From: Telmatactis stephensoni
Taxonomy: Eukaryota > Cnidaria > Anthozoa > Actiniaria > Isophelliidae
Assembly: GCA_029948255.1 (NCBI GenBank)
Contig: JALIZF010001809.1
Coordinates: 434,001 to 498,000 of the forward strand
Length of the DNA stretch: 64,000 bases
Direction of reading: 5' to 3'
Shown here one piece after another: positions 49,416 through 60,665 of the stretch (position 1 is its first letter; each line of letters opens with the position of its first letter). The notes under the pieces were generated by a model, which was given only the letters and a program-made list of their open reading frames with translations, ran no database searches and was not told the origin of the DNA. The position numbers and the translations under genes are program-made.

Positions 49416-50407
49416 TTACTCGTGCCCAGGCCGTAGGCCGGCACGAGTCTAGGTTTACCTTTTCTATCTATCTCTCTATCGTAGTCGAGAACTGGTCATG
49501 AAAACGAGGCTGGCACGAAAACAAAGCAGCGCATGTTCCAGAAAGTTCAAAGGAAAGCATGAAGGATTTTTTTCACGAGCCACGAACATTTAATAACCTA
49601 AATTCCTCTATAAATACAGTAATTGCATTATAGCAGCTTCACGTGAGTCTAAACGAACTTAAAATTAACATTTGTGTAGTGGCTATTTGTATACGTCACC
49701 CGTACGTGAACTTTTGTTTGCTATTCGTACGGAAGTCAAAATTATTTAGATTTTCACAGTGATTCTGTATTATTTCTGTAAAGAAGATATGATATATTTG
49801 TTTAGATGAAGTAAGCGATTATTGTAAGCTATGTTAAAGTGATTCAGAGTAATTCTACGAGTCTGTACGACATGTAGTAGGCAAACGGCTAGTCATGTCG
49901 TGACACTAAGAATTAAATGTCACGCACTTCAATATTAGGACTTCCATCATATTTATTACTACTTTAATAGTATAATTTGCATACAAGAAGAAATCGTTAA
50001 AAAAGAGATACTATTTGTTTCGAACTATTTTTGCAAACATTTCGGCGAATGGCAAAGCAATTCAAAGACTTCCGTACGCAGACTAATTTATTATAGATTT
50101 TCACAGTAATTCTGTATTATTTTAATTAGTAACGAAAATATGATATCTTCGTAAGAAGGCGCTTAATGTATATGTATCTAACCAACTTTATCTTATTTTG
50201 AAAGCATACGCAATTTCATAGAATTACTCTGAATCAGCCTCTTCACTGGAAATTTAGGATCGAGACCCATACCTCCATGAATTTAAATCAGCTTGCCGGC
50301 GAAGCACACAAATATTCCGCTTCAGTACCGAACTCAAAATGTGACTAAACTGGCTTTAAAACGTATTTCTTCTCATGCCAGACTGAATTCCACTTGGGCA
50401 CGAGTAA
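49416..50407. mobile_element. 992-bp element with TTACTCGTGCCCA inverted ends
   Basis: Perfect 13-bp terminal inverted repeats, TTACTCGTGCCCA / TGGGCACGAGTAA, bound it, with a second CCGGCACGAG near the left end. An inner segment, ATTTTCACAGTRATTCTGTA, occurs twice (near 49753 and 50097). There is no ORF of note, so it is non-autonomous. The interval 50408-51304 shows nothing further except a minus-strand AATAAA at 50807-50812 (BLOC1S1). Confidence 0.7.
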
Positions 50408-51304
50408 ACGCACTATGTGCGTCTTGTTATTAATAAATGATTTGCTATGTGCTACTTTGGGCTGAGCTTCTACATTCTGACATTATTTTGGAATGGTACA
50501 TAAGGTTTACAGTGATTTGCATAAATTCTGTAAATTTTGAATATAACTTAATAAATCTAAAACTGAAGAAATCATGGGATAACTTCACTTAGATTTCTAG
50601 CTCCACTTAATTCCCAGGCATCATAGTTTCACGATACATTCATATATCAGTGAACCTTTCTTTTGATTCTATTTGTAATGCATAGTTTAGAATTTACAGA
50701 TCTTTGCAAATATCTGTATATAAGAAAGAAAGGATTACTCCATTTTAACTCCCCCTCCTGCTCAGTGCCTTCACACTTCTGCACAGACTTCAGTTATTTA
50801 TGTTTTATTTACAATTAAATGTATTACATGTAATAATTTTGTTAACTGTACATAGTTAAAAAATTTCCTAAATTGTACCTTCCTTATACCTTCCAATGTC
50901 TATTCACTTAATATCTGCCAACTACAGGGCGGTGTGCACTTCTGTCTGCTAACTACTGTGAGGACCATCACCTAGAACATTTCATAAAATACAGTACTGT
51001 AAGGACAAACATCAAACGAAACCAGAGTCTGGTGTGATATATGGGAGATCCCAATATAAATTATGATCAGTAATATTAGTCTGAATGTCCTTTGAATATA
51101 GAGTACAAATACTAAAAGCGTGCAATACTTTGCACTATTTAGTACTAAATAGCACTAATTAAACAATAGAAAACAATGGGATTAGCATAATTTAGCACTA
51201 TGTAGTATGAATTATGTTGCACACTTTTAGTGTTTGTACTCTATCATGTAACTCCTTGATTACATGGGTTTAGAGGGGAATAAACTTCTACACTGTACAT
51301 TGCT

Positions 51305-54300
51305 TTAGGCTTCATTACAACTCAGCAACCCAGCTGAGATGAAAGTAATACACAACACATTTACTGTACCTTTATATGCATACTCCAGTGCACTAGCTAT
51401 TGATGTCATGTCAGCTTCAATAACTCTAGACCAATTCTCAACATCACCAAGTTCCTATAAAAAGTAAATCCATATTGAGAACATAGAAAATCTACCTGTC
51501 TCAACAACCATTCTTCTTAAGATGGACACTTGTACAAGAAGCACTGCTTACAAGTTCTTGTTACTAACTGATAACTACAGTGAAACTGCCATGAATTTAC
51601 AAGAGGTGCTTATACAAGTGTAAGTATTACTGAACATTATCACAGCAGATTTCATGACTGTAATAAACTTCATGACAGTATTTGTAAAGCTATGTCAGTT
51701 CTGTGATACTGCTGCATGAGAAACAAATGGCAGAATAATAACCCAGGATGAACCCCGGGGGGGGGGGGGGGGGGACTCCTATATATAAGAGGACGGGGAT
51801 GCTCGTCGGAAATTTTGAAAATGACCCCTAAAAGGTACCTGAGTGGGAGTGGCAACAATTCATTTCTACCCCTAAAAGGTACCAATTCAAAAACAATAAA
51901 GAATTAAAAGTAATGATTGAAACACTTTGTTATCGATGTGCTTTGAAGATTCAATTCAGATAATCGAAATCATCCCTTTCATGCTTATTTTAGGTAGTTA
52001 TTTACCCCAAAACAGTCCCTAAAAGGTACCAGCTAGGTCTCTGGTAGTCCACTTAAGTCTGAGACACCCTAAAAGGTACCAGATGGCAGATTTTGACCCC
52101 TAAAAGGTACGACGAGCATCCCCGTCCATTTACGATCGGAGTCCCCCCCCGGGGATGAACCAACCATGCCATATTCTCAAAACTGATCACTTTTAACTTA
52201 ACAGCAAACATTTTAGCATTTATGGGTGGCATGGTTGGCCGAGCAGTTAGAGCGCTGGCCTTTCACTGCTGTGGTCCGGGTTCAAGTCCCAGCTTGAGCG
52301 CCTGGATCATATGTGAATTGAGTTTGTTTGATGTGTTGTTCTCTACCATGCCACGAGTTTTTTCCCCGGGTTCTCTGGTTTTTCCTCCCTCAGCGAAAAT
52401 CAACATGTGAGTCGAGTGATTATTTGCAAAATACTTGATGTATCTAGGTAGTGTGTGAGAGAGTACAGTGTCCCCCAATTAGTGTGCAAGCGCTAGAAGA
52501 CTTGGACACTTAGACAGTTACTGATTTTATTTTTTTAGATCAGAGATAAGACAATCCTTGATGCTGATTGGATAGTAGCCCAGTCAAAACTATGTGAAAT
52601 ACATTTTGGAATACATTACATGAAGGCAAAATACTAAAGACAGACCAAAGTGTTGGTCTCACAATCAGCATGTTTGACTCAAAGCTATGACCACTAGTTG
52701 ATGCTGAAGTTGTTCTCAGTAGAGTTCAACTTCAGCTTCTTGACCATCCATGCTTGTATATAGCCAACTGGTTTGTCTCCTGACAATTGGCATGAATGTA
52801 ACAAGTATATGAAATCTACTCTTTCTACATAATACCTTTAACGACTGATTGAAACTCTCTACCATTTGTAACCAGAGTGCAGTCTGCTTTGCAAATTGAG
52901 CTGAATAAAAATGTGGACACCAAGTTAACATATATATAGCTATTTCAAAAAAGGTTGACAGGGCGAACGGTGAATGGCAATCGGTGATTGGTGATTGCAC
53001 GACCGAAAGGAACTTACTGTGGTCATGCTATTAGACCATTATCCGGCGCAAAGATATGAATCAGCCTATTGACTACTTTGTCCAGTAAGGCCTTTACTGC
53101 ATGGTACCGGCATTGCTTGGGTATTTAATTAATGAAAATGAAACAATTCTGTTACCCCAGATTTCCCTTCGGTCGTGAAATCACCAACTGCCGAAATTGC
53201 CATTCGCCATTCCCCCGTCAACCTTTTTTGACATAGCTATATATCACTTACCCATGTACATGATAATCTATTGCATGTAAACTAAACTAACCTACGTGTG
53301 TTTGAAGTTGTTTAGCTTCAGTCTCCAACTTTCTTTGATTGACGTATGCCTTTTCCACACTATTCAAAATAATTTTTACATGAATTTACATTGAATTTAT
53401 AAGTACCCAGCTTATCATTATTTGATAACATCTTGTGTAAATAATGTACCTATCAATATTGACCCCCAAGAGTGGTGAAAAGTGGAAGGGTAGACCAACA
53501 GGAATTTGATAACAATGATCTAGACCTATGGTAATATCTAACAAATGTCAATTAATTCTACTTCTCTGATAAAAATCACTTCCCTAAATCAATTACCAAA
53601 CTTAATTATTTCAGTTTCCCTGACTGTATAATGCACCAGTCAATGTAAACCCCCACTCCCCCCCCCCACCCCACCCCAGGCATGACAGGGGCAAAAGTGG
53701 GACATTCACCTTGAATTTACTACTTTCACTTGTGCCCCCAACTAGGCAGGCGCATCTCCAGAGTTTGCTGGCTTTCACTCCCCCAGTTTGTGACCCAGGG
53801 CACTTAACTTTACACATTTTCACACCTTTTGTGGACCAACCTTTACTGCAGGAATGTTCAAGTACATTCAACCGTGGCACTGGGATATGCATGGCACTGG
53901 AATAGCAAAATTTCCCCTGAGGCAGGGGGCACTTTCTCACTTTCACAGACCCCAAATTCCAACTTACTGGTCATGCCCAGGTTGGGAAAGGTGGCGGTTT
54001 ACATTGACTAGTGCATAAGCTTACACACCTATGTTGGGGGGAGGGGAGGGGGGTACAAACTGTTACTACAATCAAATAAATTAGATACAGGCTTACCCTG
54101 AATTGAGGGTGTCCATCAATCTGTATGTCAACTTTGAGGCTTCTATAGCTGCTTCTCTCTTCCTGCGTTCTGAAACAATTTTAAATCTACTTGTTGGACA
54201 AATCTTTATCCGAATCTTTAATAAGCTTATACCAGGTATGTAACAGTTTCTTGGTTGTCTAGATAATGAATCTACACTAACAACTCACCCTGAAGTTCTC

Positions 54301-54350
54301 TAGTGAGCTGCTTGCTTCTGGTTATGTTCTTTGACCACTCGAGAAAGCAT
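51305..54350 (-). CDS. BLOC1S1: BLOC-1 subunit 1, with a one-base frameshift in coding exon 1
   Basis: BLOC1S1 (GCN5L1) is a small coiled-coil subunit of BLOC-1 and BORC, acting in lysosome-related organelle biogenesis and lysosome positioning. Exons: 54289-54350, 54097-54169, 53292-53359, 52836-52900 and 51305-51454. Landmarks: MLSRVVKEHNQKQ, ERRKREAAIEASKLTY, LNSGVEKAYVNQRKLE, AQFAKQTALWLQMVESFNQS and ELGDVENWSRVIEADM..ALEYAYKG. These match the family from end to end. Oddity: after KQAAH the ATG frame hits TAG, while the next codons (RELQ) continue one base out. One extra base near 54305 therefore breaks exon 1. The last exon either reads through to TAA at 51305-51307 or splices at AAAG|GTACAG (51370) to an exon I did not find. 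Confidence 0.9.
51755..52152. mobile_element. MITE with G-rich termini, 9-bp target duplication and CCCTAAAAGGTAC repeats
   Basis: It is flanked by GGATGAACC on both sides (51746-51754 and 52153-52161). The termini are poly-G then ACTCC, mirrored by GGAGT and poly-C. Inner arms GACGGGGATGCTCGTCG are mirrored. CCCTAAAAGGTAC occurs five times inside. It is about 400 bp and non-coding. Confidence 0.85.
52225..52495 (+). mobile_element. tRNA-derived SINE with intact A and B boxes
   Basis: The head GGTGGCATGGTTGGCCGAGC, then AGTTAGAGCGCTGGCC (A-box region) and GGGTTCAAGTCCC (B box) form a near-complete tRNA-like fold of about 73 nt. A unique body with GGTTCTCTGGTTTTTCCTCC follows. It lies in BLOC1S1 intron 4, antisense to the gene. 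Confidence 0.85.
52931..53244. mobile_element. inverted-repeat element in BLOC1S1 intron 3
   Basis: Arms of about 75 bp: the left has TATATAGCTATTTCAAAAAA, GGTTGACAGGG and TGCACGACCGAAAGG. The right carries the inverse with a few changes and small indels. Confidence 0.8.
53632..54015. mobile_element. MITE with TGCACYAGTCAATGTAAACC termini
   Basis: A 20-bp inverted repeat at each end (one mismatch) bounds a C-rich then mixed interior. It lies in BLOC1S1 intron 2; ORFs inside are spurious. Confidence 0.85.
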
Positions 54351-54717
54351 CTTGAATGAAAAATAACAAAAACAATCTATTTATTACCTTGTAAACATGG
54401 CGGAATGAAATGGCTTCTAAGAGTTAATCTGATTTGTCAAAAATAAACCAATCACATTCACTGATAAAAGTCAGTTATATAATCCACAGGAACCCCATTC
54501 TCAGAAATGTTCTTTGATGTTGAAAAAAAATTGTTTTTTGAAAAAGATTAAAACATATCGTAAAAAAGTTAAAAGAAAATTCAGGTTTCATAAATGTTTC
54601 GTTTATGGTATTTCTATTTTATATCAAGAATCTTTTTCTGAATGTGTATCGTTGACAACCACAGGGCTACCAAAGCACGTGTGACGAGTCATGCAGGTTA
54701 GGTTGGACGGGTAACAA

Positions 54718-54790
54718 CTCCATGTAAGGACGACTTCTAATGTCCTGAGGTTTATAGGGGTATATCAAAGTCCGTCGCGTAGTGTCCTGA
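54718..54790. repeat. short copy of the AGGACGACTTCTAATGTCC element
   Basis: CCATGTAAGGACGACTTCTA, then GGGGTATATCAAAGTCCGTC and GCGTAGTGTCCTG match, in inverse order, the two ends of the 410-bp element at 60969-61378. The middle part is deleted here. Confidence 0.75.
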
Positions 54791-54794
54791 CAAA

Positions 54795-55170
54795 CCACAG
54801 GCAGCCCAAGCTCATTATCTGACAACATAAACAGTTGTAAATACACGTAAATGCATGGAGCCTAAAATACGACTTTTGACGAATAATATTACAGAATACA
54901 TTAATATAACATTCTATGTAACTTGTAAAGTTGTTATAATTGTAAATAAAGCCTTATTTTCCCCCTCTTCTTAGTAGGGGGAGGGAGGTCTTGAAAAAAA
55001 CCGTGAAATAAGGCTTTATTTACAATTATAACAACTTTACAAGTTACATAGAATGTTATATTAATGTATTCTGTAATATTATTCGTCAAAAGTCGTATTT
55101 TAGGCTCCATGCATTTACGTGTATTTACAACTGTTTATGTTGTCAGATAATGAGCTTGGGCTGCCTGTGG
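54795..55170. repeat. perfect inverted repeat, 165-bp arms, 46-bp spacer
   Basis: 54795-54959 and 55006-55170 are exact reverse complements over all 165 bases by my reading. The arm begins CCACAGGCAGCCCAAGCTCA and ends AATAAAGCCTTATTT. No ORF is present. It abuts the 54718-54790 element on one side and a MITE at 55178 on the other. Confidence 0.95.
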
Positions 55171-55177
55171 ACAAACT

Positions 55178-55325
55178 AGAGCAGATTTCGTATGAGTGTG
55201 CAATGTACCGCGCCGTGCCGTAACCGTGTCAGTGCCGTGATCTCTATAAAAACATTCGAAATTTCTGCCGTAACAATGCCGTGCTCGTGCGGTGCCGTTT
55301 TCACAGTCATACGAAATCTACTCTA
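55178..55325. mobile_element. MITE, AGAGYAGATTTCGTATGA family, well preserved copy
   Basis: It keeps its CpGs (GTACCGCGCCGTGCCGTAAC). The termini AGAGCAGATTTCGTATGA and the inverse at the right are intact, suggesting recent insertion. Confidence 0.88.
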
Positions 55326-55334
55326 TACTTGGTA

Positions 55335-56260
55335 AGGGCAACTTGTATTGTCCTGAGCTTACTTAGTAAGGACAACTTCTAGCTATTGTCCTGAGCTTTT
55401 GTGATGGTGCGCAATACAATACGTGTACCTAAAGTAGATGTAGCGATTGTAGTCAAAGTGTAGCACTTGTAATAAGTGTAGTATCTGTAACAAGGGTTGT
55501 ACTAGTAGTAGGAGTATGTGTAGTGGTTGTAGTTGGTGTAGCACCCGTTATATGTGTAGTATCTTTAGTACCTGTAGTATCTGTAGTAGCCCTGGACAGT
55601 AGTTCCCATAGTAAGCAGTGTACACGTAGCAGGTGTAGTACTTGTATGTAGTATCTGTAGTACGTGTAGAACCTGTAGCACATGTAGCAGGAAGTCTGTG
55701 TACTTGTACTAGGTGTAGTATTTGTAGTAGGTGTAGTGGTTGTAGTTGGTGTAGCACACATGGTAAGCGTAGTGGCCTTAGTATCTGTAGTATCTATAGT
55801 TAGTGTAGTACCAGTAGTAAGTGTAGCTGTAGTCAGTGTAGTGTATGTGGTACCTGTAGTCAGTGTAGTATCTGTAGTAGGGTGTAGTAGGTGTAGTATA
55901 TGTAGTATATGTAGCACCTGTAGGAGGTGTGGTAGTACATGTAGTAACTGTAGTCAGTGTAGTATCTGCATGTAGTCAGTGTGGTATCTGTAGCAACAGT
56001 ATGGTGCAGTATCTATAGTATCTGTAGTGCCTGTAGTAGGTGTTATACCTGTAGTGTAGTTCCAGTAGTAAGTGTAGTACATATAGTACCTGTAGTCAGT
56101 GTAGTATCTGTAGCACCTGTTGTAGGGTGTAGTATCTATAGTATATGTAGTACCTGTAGTAGGTGTTATACCTGTAGTATAGTACAAGTAGTAGCTGTAG
56201 TACATGTAGTACCTATATCTGCAGTATGTGTAGTGCCTGTAGTAGGTGTTTGACGTCATC
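55335..56260. repeat. TGTAGTA satellite block 1 with leader
   Basis: The leader (GGGCAACTTGTATTGTCCTG, GCGCAATACAATACGTGTAC) is nearly identical to 59953-60062. About 800 bp of imperfect TGTAGTAnnTGTAGT-type repeats follow. The threonine- or valine-rich ORFs on both strands (55453-55917 and others) are artefacts of the trinucleotide-like bias. Confidence 0.9.
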
Positions 56261-56424
56261 AGTGCGTCTGTTAGAGTACAGACTCCCAAAAAATGGAATC
56301 TAGAGAGGTTTAAATAATTTTTACTTGAAAAATAGGCGTAAAAGTGTGCACGTTTTTAATTGTAATCAAAGTTGTTATCAACATCTTGTGTCTGGGCCTT
56401 CAGGAATAATGTAACCTTTTGGTT

Positions 56425-56880
56425 TTGTGGCATTACAGGACCCTGAAACACCGATAAGCAAAGACCCCACAATGGGGAACCGTATAGCAACTCTTCTTAT
56501 CGATGTAAGTTGAATTCTTTCATTAGAAAGACTCGATTCATTCATTTCAACTTTAGGAGACGGAGACTCTGCGCGCGTCATTATAAAAACCATGTGTGCC
56601 CCCGCCACATATGGGCTATTTTTACGTCTCTCCTTCAGTTACTTCGAGAACGAAGACTTTGCTTAATGTATAAAATCATTAACAAGCTTAGCGCTGTTCC
56701 TTTTGATCAATGTTTATCTTATAATTTCACTAAAACTAGGCGTAATCATGATTTAAAGCTTAATGTATATTCTCCTACTACTGATGGCTATAAGTATTCT
56801 TTTTCTTCCACGTATACCATTGCCGCATGGAATGATCTTTCAGGTGTGACCGTTAGTTTTATACATCGTTTGCAGTTTTA
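56425..56880 (+). pseudogene. LINE reverse-transcriptase tail, 5'-truncated
   Basis: The reading frame gives LLQLLRERRLCLMYKIINK, LSYNFTKTRRNHDLKLNVYS and YTIAAWNDLSGVTVS, then a stop at 56879-56881 and an A run. This is the usual C-terminus of a CR1/L2-type LINE ORF2. The immediate A-rich end fits a retrotransposed 3' end. Confidence 0.7.
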
Positions 56881-57924
56881 AAAAAAAAACCTTGAACAAG
56901 AAATCATGTAGTACCGCCTTGGTGTAATGTGAACAACTTTTCCAAGTAATATTAAAATCCTCTCGTGTAACACCGCCCTAAAAAGATCAAGTGAGGGCAA
57001 TTACTCCACGCTGGGTGCCCTGTGTTATATATGTGGAAACAAATGGGGTAAGTACTAGTACGACGAACTGACTCAATTAAATGTGTAGCTCGAGTGTACA
57101 ATCATAAACATCAGCTAGGAGAATTCCAGGGGACGTGGATTAACAACTTCCCCTCCCCTTCCTTCCCCTCCACAGTACAATCCCCTCCCCCTCCCTTCTA
57201 GTTTCCCCTTGCAATCATTTGAAATCGTACGTGCAAAAAAAGTAAAACTCGTTTAACAAGTTCTTAACAAGTTCTTACGTGCGGTTTTGCTTAAAAATGA
57301 TATATTTCTATTAAGAATATGAATAAGAAAAACTTACAGACATATATGCTTTAAAAGCTCGTGTCTTTATTGGCGCTGGCACAGGTTCTTTATCAGTACG
57401 GAATTCCCTACTAGCAGAGACTCAGCAGATTAGGGTTAGGGTTTCACGAGATTTTCTTGTCCTCTTGCCCAACTAGACTTGCATGAAAACAATTAACTGA
57501 TGAAACCCTAAGTGATAAAGTTTATTAAATCTCTAAATGTACAACTTTCAGTTGAGTTAAGACATTTGTAAACGAGATACTTAACTTTGCTGACATTTCA
57601 AATCTTCGCCCTTTGTCTGGATAATCATCGAGATCTGCTTTAGGACCACTCTTAAATAGCAAATGTGATTACCAGCTAGTTGCAAACCTTCATCCAGCAG
57701 TAGAAAATAAAGATCCATACTAAAATACAGCGTGACGTCTTCACGTTACAAAGGAGCTCGATGGACCTAAAATGCATATTGCTAACGCAACTTTGTTAAT
57801 CTTTCTTCAAAATACTCGATTTTGATTGGTTCCTCTATGTCCCCAAGGATTTGGGACAAACATATTAGCATCATAATGAAACTTCGCCGAATAGACTACC
57901 CCAATTAGACATTAAAATTATTAA

Positions 57925-58140
57925 GTGTCTAGGTAGCGCAGCGGTCTAAGGTGATATCTAAAGGTATGGATTAGGGTCCGGATATCGTCTCCCTCCCTGG
58001 CCTTCGGGCCAAGTCAACTGTTATATGTAGCACCGGGATAGCGTGGATGGGGCCGAAATCTTCATCCGTAACGTAAGTCGATTCGATGTCTCAGCTTCCT
58101 TGAATGTCTCGGGAGAATCGTCCCAAAATTTAATTTTTCC
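57925..58140 (+). mobile_element. tRNA-related SINE-like sequence
   Basis: TAGGTAGCGCAGCGGTCTAA looks like a tRNA D-arm/A box. It is followed by a body with GCACCGGGATAGCGTGGATG and CCGTAACGTAAGTCGATTCG. The B box is weak. Confidence 0.4.
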
Positions 58141-58779
58141 TTTTTTATTTTTCAGTTAAATAATCATTTCTACTTTGTGTCCGGGGGTGCATATCTAACA
58201 GGTCTTGTTGGGGGCGAATCCTTTTTCTTTTTTTTCTTTTTTTTCGCTCTTTTCCTATAACGTTTTCCATTTTTACCTGAATATACTGACTACTTATTGT
58301 CTTGGTACGGATACTAATGTTTTTACCTTAACTTTTTAAATTATTTTGGATCGTTCAAAAATATATTGAGATTGATTAATATTCATGATTATTAATATAT
58401 GGATATCGTTTAATTTCTCTTTATTTCTTAAATGTGCGATCAAATATCGTGCGTTTTTTATGCGTTTTGCAAATTGCACTGCTAAACAATTGCCAAGTTA
58501 ATCAAGACATACTATTTTTTAAAGTTTAAATTCAAGCAAATTAAAGGTATATTTTTGGCTTGTATATACCGTATAAACTGTTCATCCAGCTGGGTACGCA
58601 CGAAACTCCTGGCTACTCCCCTGATAGACCTGGATTCCCCTCGCCCTTTTTGGGAACTTTTACGGATATATGGACCTGTTTTCTTTTGAATTTTCTTTAC
58701 TCTCCTTCTTTGGCCATAATCCCTCCGATTGAGTAACGTCTTCCATTTCAGTAAAACGCTACATTGCGACAATTTAAAA

Positions 58780-58850
58780 GGTTATAGGGAATCGAACTCA
58801 GACCTCTCGCTTCAGAAAGCCGCGCACTAATTAACTGAGCTGCACTTGCT
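58780..58850 (-). pseudogene. tRNA-like sequence (SINE head or tRNA relic)
   Basis: Minus-strand AGCTCAGTTAATTAGTGCGC resembles an A box and GAGTTCGATTCCC a B box, 40-50 nt apart. The outer ends do not pair as an acceptor stem, so it is not a functional tRNA. Flanking text (ATTTCAGTAAAACGC) is shared with the adjacent palindrome. Confidence 0.6.
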
Positions 58851-58885
58851 CTATGGGTCGAATATCGATCTCTTTTGAATTTTTT

Positions 58886-59201
58886 GAATTTTTCTTTACT
58901 TGCCTTCTTTGGCCATAATTAATCGCTCCGATCGAGTAACGTCTTCCATTTCAGTAAAACGCGTTTTCCTATATTTCGACAATTTAAAGATGACAGACAC
59001 GAACTCATAATTAACTTAGGTAGCAAAGTCGTCTCAGGAGGGGCCCCTCCTGAGACGACTTTGCTACCTAAGTTAATTATGAGTTCGTGTCTGTCATCTT
59101 TAAATTGTCGAAATATAGGAAAACGCGTTTTACTGAAATGGAAGACGTTACTCGATCGGAGCGACTAATTATGGCCAAAGAAGGCAAGTAAAGAAAAATT
59201 C
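58886..59201. repeat. spacerless palindrome, 158-bp arms
   Basis: The axis lies between 59043 and 59044 (AGGAGGGG|CCCCTCCT). The arms match over 158 bp with one mismatch (A/G at 58922 against its partner). The arm contains TTCTTTACTTGCCTTCTTTG and ATTTCGACAATTTAAAGATG and is a diverged copy of 58690-58800. Confidence 0.93.
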
Positions 59202-59514
59202 GGTATGCACCATCTGCACCCCCTCGCCTAGATCTGCCACTGGGATATCCTAGTTTGCTTGACTCCTCATTTCAAATTTAAACTGATTTCAGGCATAAAT
59301 GTAACTTTTAATTTCTTGGAATTTTATTTCTATTATTTGTACAGCCATTTGAAAAACTCATATATTTGAGTGTCAATTTTCCCAGTGTTTCTTTTTATCG
59401 CGAGTTATACTGCCCTGGTATATTTTTGACATATACCCACTTTTTCCATAATTTGTATAAACTTATAGAATAATCAATCTAATGCTATAAGAACACAACA
59501 ATAAAAAAATTGAT

Positions 59515-59660
59515 ACAGATACTACACTGACTACAGTTACTACATGTACTACACTTACTAATTGAACTGCAATACAGATACCACACCTCCTACAGGTGCT
59601 ACATATACTACATATACTACACCTGCTACACCCTACTACAGATACTACACTGACTACAGC
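59515..59660. repeat. TGTAGTA satellite fragment, inverted orientation
   Basis: It is the reverse complement of block 1 text (ACTACACTGACTACAG, ACTACACCTGCTACACCCTA). It matches the 55850-55960 segment closely. Confidence 0.85.
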
Positions 59661-59952
59661 TATACTTAGTATGTAAACGCGCCTTCTCCTACAGTGGAGC
59701 AAAAATTGAATTGGAATACTTTATCACGAGAAGTAAAAGAGTCCCAGTCTTCGTTGTCTTTTAAGGAAAAACTTTAGTAGATTATTGCATATTGTTATTA
59801 TTTCTTATCTTTAGTTTTAGAGACATTTATCAATCATTAATTAGATTATTTTATTATTTGTAATCTTTGAAAATTAGTTTTTAGCACGGCTTGCCTGAAA
59901 ACCAACTATGTTGAGACCATTACCGTGGATAAATAAAGTTAATTATTATTTA

Positions 59953-60665
59953 GTAAGGACAACTTCTATTGTCCTGAGCTTACTTAGTAAGGACAACTTC
60001 TAGCTATTGTCCTGAGCTTTTGTGATGGTGCGCAATACAATACTTGTACCTAAAGTAGATGTAACGATTGTAGTTCGTGTAGCACCTGTAGTAAGCGTAG
60101 TATCTACGATAGCAGGGGTTGTACTAGTAGTAGGTGTAGTGGTTGCATGTATAGTTGGTGTAGCACCCGTTGTAGGTGTAGTTACTGTAGTAAGGGTAGT
60201 ATCTGTAGTAGCCCTAGTAGTTCCCATAGTAGGGCAGTGTACACGTAGTAGGTGTAGGACTTGTAGTAAGTGTAGTGGTTGTAGTTAGTGTAACACACAT
60301 GGTAGGTGTTGTAATACTTGTAGGTGTAGTATCCGTAGTTAGTGTAGTAGGTGTAGTACCTGTAGTATCTGTAGTAGCCCTATTACAGTAGGCTCCCATA
60401 TAGCTGGCAGTGTACACATAGTAGGCGTAGTACTTGTAGTAGGTATAGTATCTGTAGTAGAAGTAGTGCCTGTAGTAAGCCATGAGTAAGTGTACTGTAA
60501 CACCTGTAGTAGGCAGTAGACCTAGTACAGTACTTCTCATAGTAGGCTGTGTAAACGTAGTAGGTGTAGTATTTGTAGTAGGTGTAGTGGTTGCAGTTGG
60601 TGTAGCACACATGGTAAGCGTAATAGCAGTAGTATCTGTAGTACCTATAATAAGTGTAGTACCAG
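59953..60665. repeat. TGTAGTA satellite block 2 with leader
   Basis: It has the same leader as at 55335, with AAGGACAACTTCT...ATTGTCCTGAG forming small hairpins. About 600 bp of the same imperfect repeat follow. The order of leader then repeats is the same as in block 1, so the two are copies of one unit. Confidence 0.9.

Noticed and set aside
57430..57450. Telomere-like TTAGGG pair
   Set aside because: Only two units occur within unique sequence, so it is not an interstitial telomere tract.
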